13,179 nt of DNA from Nitriliruptoraceae bacterium (GTDB lineage Bacteria; Actinomycetota; Nitriliruptoria; Nitriliruptorales; Nitriliruptoraceae). The notes under the pieces were generated by a model. That model ran no database searches and had not been told where the DNA came from. It was given only the letters and a program-made list of their open reading frames with translations. A program made the position numbers and the translations under genes. The stretch covers positions 1 to 13,179 of the forward strand of contig SLDB01000008.1 in NCBI GenBank assembly GCA_007125475.1, in the 5' to 3' direction. Positions 1 to 7,601 of the stretch are shown here, piece by piece. Every line of letters starts with the position of its first letter. The first letter of the stretch is position 1.

Positions 1-143
1 GAGCCGGCCTCCGGAGCCGCCGCCACCGCCGTCGCCGGCGGCGGCGTCCCCACCGGCTCGCCCACGACGTCATCGAGGAGGAGGGCCCCGCCGACGACGG
101 CGGCGATCACGATCGACAGGACGAGCGGCGCGAACCGGGTCAT
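1..143 (-). CDS. N-terminus of an exported or membrane-anchored protein (partial; possibly DUF5719 family)
   Basis: Only the first 47 residues lie in the window; the gene continues beyond the left edge. The start is ATG at 143, overlapping the stop of the upstream glycosyltransferase gene by 4 nt (ATGA). A strong Shine-Dalgarno sequence GGGAGG lies at 156-151, 7 nt before the ATG, so the start is well supported. The protein opens with MTRFAPLVLSIVIAAVVGG, a short basic end followed by a hydrophobic helix of about 16 residues. That is a signal peptide or N-terminal anchor. After it comes an acidic and Pro/Ala-rich stretch with no visible lipobox cysteine, typical of a linker on the outer face of the membrane. 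The 4-nt overlap implies translational coupling to the glycosyltransferase. In actinobacteria, genes for DUF5719 proteins are often found near whiB and a large glycosyltransferase. That assignment is inference from position only, because the conserved part is off the window. Confidence 0.75.
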   Translation of the reverse strand, partial: MTRFAPLVLSIVIAAVVGGALLLDDVVGEPVGTPPPATAVAAAPEAG

Positions 144-3100
144 GTCCCGACCTCCCGGCCCCCGAACGAGCGGGCGAAGCGCGGTGGCCGGAGCGCCAAC
201 GAGATCGTCAACAGCACCACGAGGAGTTGACCGGTCACGGCCAGGCCACGCGCCGTGGACCCCGTGTGCGAGACCACGACCGCCCCCGCACCCGGGGTGT
301 TGACCCGGACGAGGTCATCGACCTGCGCCGACGAGGTGGCCCCCCGTGCCGTCGCCACCCACTGGCCGTCGTTCGGCTCGGCGACGAGGATCACGGCGTC
401 CTCGTCCTCGAGGTGGCCGCGGTACGTCCCGGGATCGGTGCGCCGCAGGACCTGCACCTCGTCGAGGTCGGGGACCCCTCCCCCCGTCGCGACCGCCTCC
501 GCATCCTCGGCGGGGAGCACGACGGCCCGCGGCAACCACGAGGTCAACTCGTAGAGCAGCCCCGTGGCGACCGGACGGGGCTCGGCGCCGTCCTGCGTGG
601 ACATCGCTGTCGCGAACGCGGTGTCCCGCGGCTGACCCGGCGCGTACACGTACCGGATGCCGGCGAGTCCGAGCCGGTCGGAGGCCCGGGGATCGTGCCC
701 CGAGACGAGGTCCTCGACCCCCTCCCGCACCCACGCCAGGCCCCGCGGCTCGTCACGCAACCGGTACGCCGCCATCGACGGACCCTCCGCGTCGACCACG
801 TCCCAGGCCACCTCGTCGCCGGTGGCATGCACCACCAGGACCCGGAAGTCTCCACGATCCGCCGCCGCCGAAGCCACGAACGACGGCAGGGGCGGCTCGC
901 CGACCGCGTAGTACTCCCAACGCTGGGTCACCAGGTCGACCGCGACGACCACCACGCTCACCACGACACCGATGACCGTGGCGAGCGCGGCGAGTTGCCG
1001 CCACCCGAACGCGTGCCGGGAGAGCTGGGCCTGGCCATGTGCGAACGCCACCGCGAACAGGCCAGCGAACGCCGCGGCGGTCACCAGCAGACCCAGACCC
1101 GGCCAGGCGTCGATGCCGGTGCGGTCCATCCACCACGCCGCGACGGCGCCAGCGACCGCGGCCAGCCACAGCAGCGTGACGACCCATGGTGAGCGGCGGA
1201 TACCGAACACGAGCCCCAGCACCCCGGCGAGGACGAAGCCGACCCCGGCGACCACACCGGGGAACACCGCCGTGTCAGGGGCCAGCAGCAGCCACCGCCA
1301 CACGGGGTCGCCCAGGGGTTCGACGGCCGATGTCAGGGCCTGCGGTGTCGTCACCAGCTCCCACGACCACGGCAGCAGGAGCGCGAACGGTGCGAGGGTC
1401 GCGACCGCGATCCGTGCCAGGACCGCCAGGCGCCACCGCCGGTCGGTGCTCCGAACGACCACGACGACGGCGATCGTGGCCCCGGCGGTGGCGACGACCG
1501 CGAACAGCAGGGGTTCGAACGCCGCACCGACCGCGGTGAGCAGCGCGGTGCCGGCGACGGCGCGCCCCGCCGAGCTCGCGTCGCTGCGACGCCGCGACAG
1601 CGTCGCGAACCCGATCACGATCCCGGGGAGGACCGCGAACACCACCAACGCCCCCACGTCGCCGCGGGTCAGCGCCGCGAGCACCGGCGGCGAGAGGGTG
1701 TACGCCGTGGCCGCCACGACGCGCGGTGGCCGCCGGCGTGAGTACTCCTGGGCGGCCCGCAACGCCAGCAGCCACCCGACCAGCAGTGGCAGGACGAGGA
1801 GGGCGCGGGGGGCCAGGTACGTCGATCCCCCGACGGCGAGGTGCAGCACGCCCAGCAGCGCCTGGGCCGGTGAGGCGGCAGTCGAGGTACCGAACGCCCC
1901 GGCCTCGTTCCACCCGGCCACGTAGTTCCCCAGGAACGCGGTCGGCGAGTCGGGCCAGGCGGCGAGGTCGCCGCCACGCAGCTCCCCGGGGAGGAGGAGT
2001 GGCCACACGGCAGCCAGGATCAACACCACCAGGGTGCTCCCGGCGACCAGCGAGGGACGACGTCGTACCAGCTCCAGGCTCCGCGCGACCATCGAGCGTG
2101 GCTCGGCCGGGGGGCCGGTTCGGTGCGCCGGCTCCGGCGCCGGGTCGACGTCCGCCCCGGCGATCCACGCCGCCATCACTTCGCCGTAGGCGCGCAGGCG
2201 CGGGGCGATCTGTCCGAACAAACCGGCGAGCTCGGCGTCGCCACGGACACGTCGCGACTGCACCCGGCGGCGGTACCGCCAGGTCTCCCGGAGGTGGAGG
2301 ATGTTCCACAGCCACGCACGCACGGTCTGCCAGGCATCCGACACCCGCCGCGTCAGGAGGAACCCGAGCACCTTGGCCACGCCCACCAGGAGGAACAGGG
2401 GGACGACGCTGACCAGCCGCGCGGCGCCGTAGTTCTTCAGCAGCGTCGCCAGGGTGTTGCGCTCGGCGAAGTACCGGGGTCCGAGGAACCGCGTCTGGCC
2501 GAGACGGTGGTAGTTGGCGGCCGCCCCGACGTGCAGCCCGACGGCATCGGGGACGACCTCGACGTCGTGGCCGGTGAGCCAGATCCGCCAGCACAGGTCC
2601 AGGTCGTCACGGAAGAGGTGGTAGCGGCGGTCGAACCCGCCCAGCGCGTCGAACACCTCGCGGCGCACCAGCATCCCCGCCGTCGACACGAACAGCACCC
2701 GACGGTCCTGGTCGCGCTGGCCCTGATCGATCTCCCCGGGGTCGACCCCGTTGTCGGCGCGGCCGGTGACATCGATCGTCCACCCGACGGCGTACAACTC
2801 GTCGGGGCGGTCCCACCACCGCAGCTTCGGCCCGACCGCGCCGAGTCGAGGGTCCGCGTCGAGCTCGGTGACGAGTCGGGCCACGGCGTCCTCGGCGAGG
2901 GCGAGGTCGTCGTGCAGCAGCAGCACGTACCCCGGCCCGTCCGGTCCACGCGCGTCCAGGGCCATCGCGACCGCCGCCCCGAACCCGATGTCGCGGTCGG
3001 TGACGAGGACGCGGTCCTCGCCGAGTCGGTCCATCAGCAGGGCCCGGGAGCCGTCGGTGCTGGCGTTGTCCACCGCGACGACGTCGAGGGCGGGGTGCGT

Positions 3101-3253
3101 CTGGGCCTCGAGTGCGTCGAGGGTGCGCGGCAACCACGGCGCACCGTCGTGGGACACCAGGACCACGAGGACGTCGGTGTTCGCGGTCGCGTCGCGGGTC
3201 GCCGTCACGGGTGGGACGCTCCCTCGGAGAAGGGGCAGGCGCACGTCGCCCAT
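140..3253 (-). CDS. Family 2 glycosyltransferase fused to a polytopic membrane region
   Basis: 1037 residues. Residues about 28-250 form a GT-A fold glycosyltransferase. They contain the nucleotide-sugar binding segment VDNASTDGS (61-69), an acidic metal/sugar-site segment HDD (114-116) in place of a strict DxD, and FRDDLDLCWR (214-223), which supplies the acceptor-site acidic residues of GT2 rhamnosyltransferase-like enzymes. A juxtamembrane helix (about 280-300) and a basic amphipathic stretch (about 305-360) follow. About ten hydrophobic segments lie between 402 and 774. A soluble region of about 225 residues (about 778-1002), probably outside the membrane, is followed by one last transmembrane helix (about 1004-1021) and a short basic tail. 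The enzyme probably transfers a sugar during cell-envelope glycan assembly; donor and acceptor cannot be read from sequence. The start used is ATG 3253, but its ribosome site is poor. GTG 3208 (residue 16) has GAGGGAG upstream and would give 1022 residues. The gene is coupled to the next gene by an ATGA overlap and lies 231 bp downstream of whiB. Confidence 0.93.
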   Translation of the reverse strand: MGDVRLPLLRGSVPPVTATRDATANTDVLVVLVSHDGAPWLPRTLDALEAQTHPALDVVAVDNASTDGSRALLMDRLGEDRVLVTDRDIGFGAAVAMALDARGPDGPGYVLLLHDDLALAEDAVARLVTELDADPRLGAVGPKLRWWDRPDELYAVGWTIDVTGRADNGVDPGEIDQGQRDQDRRVLFVSTAGMLVRREVFDALGGFDRRYHLFRDDLDLCWRIWLTGHDVEVVPDAVGLHVGAAANYHRLGQTRFLGPRYFAERNTLATLLKNYGAARLVSVVPLFLLVGVAKVLGFLLTRRVSDAWQTVRAWLWNILHLRETWRYRRRVQSRRVRGDAELAGLFGQIAPRLRAYGEVMAAWIAGADVDPAPEPAHRTGPPAEPRSMVARSLELVRRRPSLVAGSTLVVLILAAVWPLLLPGELRGGDLAAWPDSPTAFLGNYVAGWNEAGAFGTSTAASPAQALLGVLHLAVGGSTYLAPRALLVLPLLVGWLLALRAAQEYSRRRPPRVVAATAYTLSPPVLAALTRGDVGALVVFAVLPGIVIGFATLSRRRSDASSAGRAVAGTALLTAVGAAFEPLLFAVVATAGATIAVVVVVRSTDRRWRLAVLARIAVATLAPFALLLPWSWELVTTPQALTSAVEPLGDPVWRWLLLAPDTAVFPGVVAGVGFVLAGVLGLVFGIRRSPWVVTLLWLAAVAGAVAAWWMDRTGIDAWPGLGLLVTAAAFAGLFAVAFAHGQAQLSRHAFGWRQLAALATVIGVVVSVVVVAVDLVTQRWEYYAVGEPPLPSFVASAAADRGDFRVLVVHATGDEVAWDVVDAEGPSMAAYRLRDEPRGLAWVREGVEDLVSGHDPRASDRLGLAGIRYVYAPGQPRDTAFATAMSTQDGAEPRPVATGLLYELTSWLPRAVVLPAEDAEAVATGGGVPDLDEVQVLRRTDPGTYRGHLEDEDAVILVAEPNDGQWVATARGATSSAQVDDLVRVNTPGAGAVVVSHTGSTARGLAVTGQLLVVLLTISLALRPPRFARSFGGREVGT

Positions 3254-3303
3254 CCTGACCGGGTCAACCCCGGACGGTGCACCGGCACCGGCGCCGGCGC
3301 ACC
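3254..3303 (-). promoter_or_regulatory. Leader of the glycosyltransferase gene with two dyads
   Basis: The bases just upstream of ATG 3253 hold two inverted repeats. One is an 11-bp near-perfect stem (3276-3286 with 3293-3303, one mismatch, 6-nt loop). The other is the palindrome TGACCGGGTCA at 3256-3266, two bases before the start codon, where a ribosome site would normally lie. No good Shine-Dalgarno sequence is present. The structures may occlude initiation or may only reflect high GC content. No clear promoter was found in 3254-3450; TACCGT at 3376-3371 resembles a -10 box but has no matching -35. Confidence 0.3.
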
Positions 3304-3449
3304 GACACGGTGGGACCGCCCACCGGACGGTTTCCCGGAGACATCGGCGACGGGGCCGGGAAGCGGCGGGACGGTACCACAGCCCAGGCGATGCCCCGTT
3401 GGCGCCGTAGACCGTTCAGCCGGGCCCGACGACGCCGCACCGGGGCGCT

Positions 3450-3477
3450 CCGGTCCGCGCCGTCGGGCGCGGACCGG
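3450..3477 (-). terminator. Perfect GC-rich hairpin after whiB
   Basis: Arms CGGTCCGCGC (3451-3460) and GCGCGGACCG (3467-3476) pair perfectly around a 6-nt loop, and 3450/3477 add an eleventh C-G pair. The hairpin begins 7 nt past the whiB stop codon. There is no T-tract on either strand. Strong stems without a U-run are commonly taken as terminators in high-GC actinobacteria. It would separate whiB from the downstream glycosyltransferase operon. Terminator function is inferred from position and stem strength. Confidence 0.65.
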
Positions 3478-3484
3478 CGCCGAA

Positions 3485-3751
3485 TCACGCCGAGAGGCGC
3501 TTGGCCCGACGCCGCTCCCGCTCCGAGAGCCCACCCCAGATCCCGAAACGCTCGTCGTGCTCGAGGGCGTGTTCGAGGCAGTCGTTACGCACCGGGCACG
3601 TCGAGCAGATCCGCTTCGCTTCCCGGGTCGATCCGCCCTTCTCGGGGAAGAACGCCTCCGGATCGGCGTCGAGGCACTTGGCTTCAAGCATCCAGGCGCG
3701 GTCGTCCGCGTCGAACGCGAGCTTGGCGGTGAGCTCGGTGAGGACGGCCAC
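3485..3751 (-). CDS. whiB: WhiB-family iron-sulfur transcriptional regulator (WhiB/WhiB2 type)
   Basis: 88 residues, the usual length for the family. The four cluster-ligand cysteines are C26, C49, C52 and C58 (C-x22-C-x2-C-x5-C), which bind a [4Fe-4S] cluster. The G-I/V-W-G-G turn follows as GIWGG (70-74), and then the basic C-terminal tail ERERRRAKR that contacts DNA or assists promoter binding. The segment FFPEKGGSTREAK (34-46) and FGIWGGLSERERRR are typical of the Streptomyces WhiB / mycobacterial WhiB2 (WhmD) subgroup, which controls cell division and septation together with the main sigma factor. The start is GTG 3751 with GAGGA at 3763-3759. The gene has its own likely promoter (3796-3824) and a hairpin just after its stop, so it looks monocistronic. 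In mycobacteria whiB2 also sits beside fbiA-fbiB, and this context agrees. Subgroup assignment is from motif recall, not from a tree. Confidence 0.96.
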   Translation of the reverse strand: MAVLTELTAKLAFDADDRAWMLEAKCLDADPEAFFPEKGGSTREAKRICSTCPVRNDCLEHALEHDERFGIWGGLSERERRRAKRLSA

Positions 3752-3795
3752 CTGTTGTTCCTCGCTGTCGACAACCGTGGAACTACACAGGTGTC

Positions 3796-3824
3796 ATCCT
3801 GCACCAGACGGAGGGATCGGTCAA
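3796..3824 (-). promoter_or_regulatory. Candidate whiB promoter (TTGACC-N17-CAGGAT)
   Basis: On the minus strand a -35 box TTGACC (3824-3819) is separated by exactly 17 bases from a -10 box CAGGAT (3801-3796). Both are good matches to a housekeeping sigma-70-type promoter. Transcription would begin near 3789, giving a leader of about 38 nt that contains the GAGGA ribosome site of whiB. A perfect 12-bp inverted repeat ends 11 bp upstream of the -35 box. Confidence 0.6.
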
Positions 3825-3835
3825 GCGGCAGTTCT

Positions 3836-3874
3836 ACCGGTTGCGGTGACTCGACGGCCTAGACCGCAACCGGT
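3836..3874 (-). terminator. Perfect 12-bp inverted repeat between fbiC and whiB (terminator or operator)
   Basis: ACCGGTTGCGGT (3836-3847) and ACCGCAACCGGT (3863-3874) are exact reverse complements around a 15-nt spacer. The repeat lies 98 nt past the fbiC stop and just upstream of the whiB -35 box. As RNA it would be a stable hairpin and could end fbiC transcription, although no T-tract follows on either strand. As DNA it could be a bound dyad controlling whiB. The 15-nt loop is long for an intrinsic terminator, and each arm itself contains the short palindrome ACCGGT. Both roles stay open. The rest of the 3752-3972 gap shows nothing else recognisable. Confidence 0.5.
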
Positions 3875-3972
3875 GGTGGTCGCTCGGCCCGTGCGCGCCG
3901 CCTCCCGGGTGCTCGAACGGCGTGCGGGGCCGGGCTACCCGCCGGGGCGTGACCGCCAGGTGAGGCGACGAC

Positions 3973-6579
3973 TCACCGGGCGGGAGCGACCACGTCGTAG
4001 AGCGTGGTGCGCTGCACCGCCTCACGCCCGGCGCGGTTCGCCGCCGTGACGAGCTCGTCGGCCGAACGGCGTATGCCGTGCGCCGAGCCGGCCATCCGCG
4101 AGATCGTCTCCTCCATCAGGGTGCCGCCCAGATCGTCGCACCCGCCGCGCAACAGCTCGACGCCACGCTCGAGCCCGACCTTCACCCACGACAGCTGCAC
4201 GTGGTCGATCGCCCCGGCCAACAGCAGGCGGGCGACGGCGTGCACCCGCCGGTCGTCCTCCCACGACGAACCGGGGCGGGCCACACCGGCGAGGTAGATC
4301 GGGGCGAGCTGGTGGACGAACGGCAGCGGGACGAACTCGGTGAACCCCCCGGTCTCCTCCTGCAGCCGCCGCAGCAGCTTGAGGTGAGCGACCCAGTGCC
4401 GCGGCTCGTCGACGTGGCCGTACATCATCGTCGACGACGACGGCAGCCCGACGTCGTGCGCGGTGGTCACCACGTCGATCCACTGCGACGCGGGGAGCTT
4501 GCCCTTCGTCAGCACCCAGCGCACCTCGTCGTCGAGGATCTCGGCGGCGGTACCGGGGATGGAGCCCAACCCCCGGTGCCTGGCCTCCTGCAGCCACTCC
4601 CGAACCGACACGCCCAGCCGGGTCGCCCCGTTGACGACCTCCATCGGGGAGAAGGCGTGGATGTGCATCTGCGGGACCCGCTCGCGGATCACGTCGAGGA
4701 GCTCGAAGTAGTACTCGCCGGGGAGGTCGGGGTGGATCCCGCCCTGCATGCAGACCTCGGTGGCCCCGACCTCCCACGCCTCGGCGGCACGGTCTGCGAT
4801 CTGGTCCAGGGAGAGCGTGTAGGCGTCCGGGTCGTCACGGCGCTGCGCGAAGGCACAGAAGCGGCACCCCGTGTAACAAACGTTGGTGAAGTTGATGTTC
4901 CGGTTCACCACGTAGGTGACGACGTCACCGACGCGCTCGGCGCGGACCTCGTCGGCGGCCGCGGCCAGCGCCTCGAGCTCCACCCCCGTCGTGTCGAACA
5001 GCAGCAGGGCCTGGTCGTCGTCGAGGACGCGCCCGGCCTGGGCGGCCCGCAGCGCCGCCGCCACCTGCGGACGGATCCGGGATCGGGCCGGCCCCTCGGC
5101 CCGCGGAGCGTTGCCGGCCAGCACGCCGTCGGCGATGACGTGCAGGTCGCCGAACACCGCCCGGTGCACCGCGTCGTCGGTGGTCGCCGCCCGGGCGTTC
5201 CGCCCGTCGGCCGCCGAGCCACCGGCCTCGTCGCCGTCGATCACCGCCGACATCTCGTCGGTGAGCGCCCCGGAGCGAACCGGCGGGTCCTGCCAGGGCT
5301 GGCCGACCGGTTCGACGTCCTCGCGCGCGAGGCCGTCCGGCCGTGCCAGGGCGAGGACCGGGCCACGCATCCGCCCCGCCAGCCACGGATCCGGGGTGGT
5401 GACGTGCTCCGGGTAGACGCACAATCGCGGAGCCAGGACGAAGCCCTCCCGCCGGGAGGCCTCGGCGAGGTCGTCGATCCCCGGCCACGGCGCTTCGGGG
5501 TTGACATGGTCCGGCGTCACCGGAGACACCCCGCCCCAGTCGTCGATCCCGGCCCGGAGCATCGCCGGGTACGTGCCGGGCGAGAGGTTCGGCGGCGCCT
5601 GCAGGTGCATCGTCGGGCCGAGCAGGATCCGGGCGGTGGCGATCGTCGCCACCAGGTCGTCGAAGTCCGGCTCCGGGTGGTCGCGCATCGCGGTCCCGGG
5701 CTTGGCCCGGAAGTTCTGCACGATCACCTCCTGCAGGTGGCCGTACCGCCGGTGGGCGTCGCGCAGCGCCAGCAACGTCTCCACCCGTTCGTCGAGGGTC
5801 TCACCGATCCCGATCAGCATCCCGGAGGTGAACGGCACCGAGAGGCGTCCGGCGTCCTCGATCGTGGCCAGGCGGCGGGCGGGCTCCTTGTCCGGGGAGT
5901 TGTGATGGGCCTCACCCTTCGCCAACAGGCGTTCCGAGGTGGACTCGAGCATCATCCCCATCGATGCCGAGACCTGCTTCAACGTCGACATCTCCGCCCA
6001 CGTCATCACCCCGGGGTTGAGGTGCGGCAGCATCCCCGTCTCCTCGATCACCAGGATCGAGACCGCGCGCAGGTACTCCAGCGTGGTGGCGTACCCGCGC
6101 GCCTCCAACCACTGCCGCGCCGCCGGGTACCGCAGTTCCGGCTTGTCCCCGAGGGTGAACAGCACCTCGGTGCACCCGGCACGCTGCCCGGCACGTGCCA
6201 CCTCGAGGACCTGCTCGGGTGACTGGAACGCCGGGACATCCGCTTTCGGGGGCCACGCGAAGGTGCAGTACCCGCAGGTGTCACGACAGAGATGGGTGAG
6301 CGGGACGAACACCTTCCGCGAGTAGGTGACGCGACGCTCACCCTGCGGGCTCAACCCGTACCCGCCGTCGGCGTACCACGGCGCGGCGTCGCGCACGCGT
6401 GACGCCGTCGCCGTCAGACGATCGAGGTCGGCGTCACGGGCCGTCATCAGCGCCGCGGCCTCGGCCACGGTGAGGGTGCGTCCCTCCTCGGCGCGGTGCA
6501 GCGCCCGCGGCCGTAGCCGTACCAGCACCTCGTGCGACGTCGACGCCACCTCGACTCCCTCGCTGCGGAACGCCGTCAC
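3973..6579 (-). CDS. fbiC: FbiC, two-domain 7,8-didemethyl-8-hydroxy-5-deazariboflavin (FO) synthase
   Basis: 868 residues, close to the roughly 856 of mycobacterial FbiC. It makes FO, the chromophore of coenzyme F420, from tyrosine and the riboflavin intermediate 5-amino-6-ribitylamino-uracil using two radical-SAM centres. The N-terminal CofG-like half (about 80-400) has the cluster motif CRDTCGYC with C98, C102 and C105. The C-terminal CofH-like half (about 500-860) has CYTGCRFC with C568, C572 and C575. Both CxxxCxxC motifs are intact, so both reactions should work. The linker (about 425-500) is acidic and variable. The first possible start is GTG 6579, but it has no clear ribosome site. 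GTG 6549 (residue 11) has AGGGAG at 6560-6555 with a 5-nt spacer and may be the true start (858 residues). The gene is divergent from fbiA across a 68-bp gap, and whiB lies downstream. It is a cytoplasmic enzyme with high-confidence identity. Confidence 0.97.
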   Translation of the reverse strand: MTAFRSEGVEVASTSHEVLVRLRPRALHRAEEGRTLTVAEAAALMTARDADLDRLTATASRVRDAAPWYADGGYGLSPQGERRVTYSRKVFVPLTHLCRDTCGYCTFAWPPKADVPAFQSPEQVLEVARAGQRAGCTEVLFTLGDKPELRYPAARQWLEARGYATTLEYLRAVSILVIEETGMLPHLNPGVMTWAEMSTLKQVSASMGMMLESTSERLLAKGEAHHNSPDKEPARRLATIEDAGRLSVPFTSGMLIGIGETLDERVETLLALRDAHRRYGHLQEVIVQNFRAKPGTAMRDHPEPDFDDLVATIATARILLGPTMHLQAPPNLSPGTYPAMLRAGIDDWGGVSPVTPDHVNPEAPWPGIDDLAEASRREGFVLAPRLCVYPEHVTTPDPWLAGRMRGPVLALARPDGLAREDVEPVGQPWQDPPVRSGALTDEMSAVIDGDEAGGSAADGRNARAATTDDAVHRAVFGDLHVIADGVLAGNAPRAEGPARSRIRPQVAAALRAAQAGRVLDDDQALLLFDTTGVELEALAAAADEVRAERVGDVVTYVVNRNINFTNVCYTGCRFCAFAQRRDDPDAYTLSLDQIADRAAEAWEVGATEVCMQGGIHPDLPGEYYFELLDVIRERVPQMHIHAFSPMEVVNGATRLGVSVREWLQEARHRGLGSIPGTAAEILDDEVRWVLTKGKLPASQWIDVVTTAHDVGLPSSSTMMYGHVDEPRHWVAHLKLLRRLQEETGGFTEFVPLPFVHQLAPIYLAGVARPGSSWEDDRRVHAVARLLLAGAIDHVQLSWVKVGLERGVELLRGGCDDLGGTLMEETISRMAGSAHGIRRSADELVTAANRAGREAVQRTTLYDVVAPAR
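6555..6560 (-). promoter_or_regulatory. Ribosome site favouring a downstream fbiC start
   Basis: AGGGAG on the minus strand lies 5 nt before GTG 6549, which is codon 11 of the longest fbiC reading frame. The upstream GTG 6579 lacks a comparable site. The first ten residues of the longest form are not part of the conserved enzyme, so the shorter form would lose nothing known. Confidence 0.45.
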
Positions 6580-6647
6580 CGTAGCGAGGACCGCGCCGGC
6601 GTAGGCTCACCGGGATCAGATCCGTCGACCGACGACAGGGCCCCCAG
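6580..6647. promoter_or_regulatory. Divergent fbiC/fbiA intergenic region
   Basis: Only 68 bp separate the two divergent F420 genes, so both promoters must lie here or extend into the coding sequence. There is a perfect dyad GGATC-A-GATCC at 6613-6623 and a second small one, CGTCG-AC-CGACG, at 6623-6634. TAGGCT (6602-6607, plus strand) and TACGGT (6583-6578, minus strand) fit the TAnnnT -10 pattern, but neither has a convincing -35. If TACGGT is used, transcription would start inside the longest fbiC frame, which would agree with the shorter start at 6549. CAGGG at 6636-6640 is the likely fbiA ribosome site. Confidence 0.35.
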
Positions 6648-7601
6648 GTGATCACCGTGCTCGCCGGCGGTGTCGGCGCCGCCCGCTTCCTGCGGGGGCT
6701 GGTCCGGTGCGTCCCCCCCGAGGAGGTCACCGTGGTGGTGAACGTCGGAGACGACCTGGAGCGTCACGGGCTCCGCGTCTGCCCCGACCTCGACACCATC
6801 ACCTACTGGCTGGCGGGGCTCGTCGACCCCGACCGCCAGTGGGGCCGGGCCGACGAGCGCCACACCGTCGCCGAGGAGCTCCGCCGATTCGGTCACGACA
6901 CGTGGTTCACGCTCGGCGACCGCGACCTCGCCACGCACCTGCACCGCACGATGCGGCTGCACCAGGGCGCGACGCTCAGTGAGGTCACCGCCGAGGTCGC
7001 GGCGGCGTTCGGGGTCACGGTGCGCCTGCTCCCCGTCACCGACGACGAGGTCGCCACCCGGATCACCACCGACGACGGCCGTGACCTGCACTTCCAGGAG
7101 TACTGGGTGCGTGAACGCGGCGAGCCGAACGTCACCGCCGTCCGGCTCGCCGGTGCCGACCGGGCCCGCCCCGCCCCCGGCGTACTCGAGGCCGTCCTCG
7201 ACGCCGAGGCGCTCCTGCTGGCCCCGTCGAACCCGGTGGTGTCGATCGGCACGATCCTGGCGGTCCCCGGCCTCCGGGATGCGGTCGCCCGGACCGCCGC
7301 CCCGGTCGTCGGGGTCTCCCCCATCATCTCCGGCTCGGTGGTACGGGGCATGGCCGACCGCCTGTTGCCGGCCCTCGGCGCAGAGGTCTCGGCGAGCGGT
7401 GTCGCCGAGCACTACGGCGAGCTCCTCGACGCCTGGATCGTCGACGACGCCGACGCCGAGGCGGTCGAGCACCTCGCCGGTCGGGGGGTGACGGCACTGG
7501 CGGCTCCGACGCTGATGGACGACCCGCTGGTCGCCGCCGAGCTCGCCCGTCTCTGCCTCGACACCGCCGCCGACCTGCGGCGTCGTGGGGTGGGGGCGTG
7601 A
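6648..7601 (+). CDS. fbiA: CofD/FbiA, phosphoenolpyruvyl transferase forming dehydro-F420-0
   Basis: 317 residues, normal for the CofD family. The enzyme moves the (phosphoenol)pyruvyl or lactyl phosphate moiety from an activated guanosine diphosphate donor onto FO, giving (dehydro)F420-0. Family motifs are present in order: GGVGAARF at 7-14, NVGDD at 32-36, CPDLDTITYWL at 45-55, WFTLGDRDLATH at 86-97, the nucleotide-binding PSNPVVSIGTIL at 193-204, and SPIISG at 224-229. No domain is missing. The start is GTG 6648, giving MITVLAGGVG, the expected family N-terminus, with CAGGG 7 nt upstream. Its stop overlaps the fbiB start as GTGA, so the two are translationally coupled. The donor-making partner CofC/FbiD is not in this window. 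It is a cytoplasmic enzyme. Confidence 0.96.
   Translation: MITVLAGGVGAARFLRGLVRCVPPEEVTVVVNVGDDLERHGLRVCPDLDTITYWLAGLVDPDRQWGRADERHTVAEELRRFGHDTWFTLGDRDLATHLHRTMRLHQGATLSEVTAEVAAAFGVTVRLLPVTDDEVATRITTDDGRDLHFQEYWVRERGEPNVTAVRLAGADRARPAPGVLEAVLDAEALLLAPSNPVVSIGTILAVPGLRDAVARTAAPVVGVSPIISGSVVRGMADRLLPALGAEVSASGVAEHYGELLDAWIVDDADAEAVEHLAGRGVTALAAPTLMDDPLVAAELARLCLDTAADLRRRGVGA

Noticed and set aside
2123..3862. Plus-strand open frame of 579 codons across the glycosyltransferase start, whiB and the gaps
   Set aside because: It runs antisense through two identified genes and their regulatory gaps, with composition that mirrors their codon bias and no recognisable domain.
3752..3972. A tRNA or small RNA gene in the fbiC-whiB gap
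   Set aside because: No cloverleaf or T-loop signature was seen. The single long dyad is explained better as a terminator or operator.
4078..6222. Plus-strand open frame of 714 codons opposite fbiC
   Set aside because: It is exactly antisense to a clear enzyme gene. Its translation is rich in Arg, Val, Gly and His and has no family motif, as expected of high-GC shadow frames.
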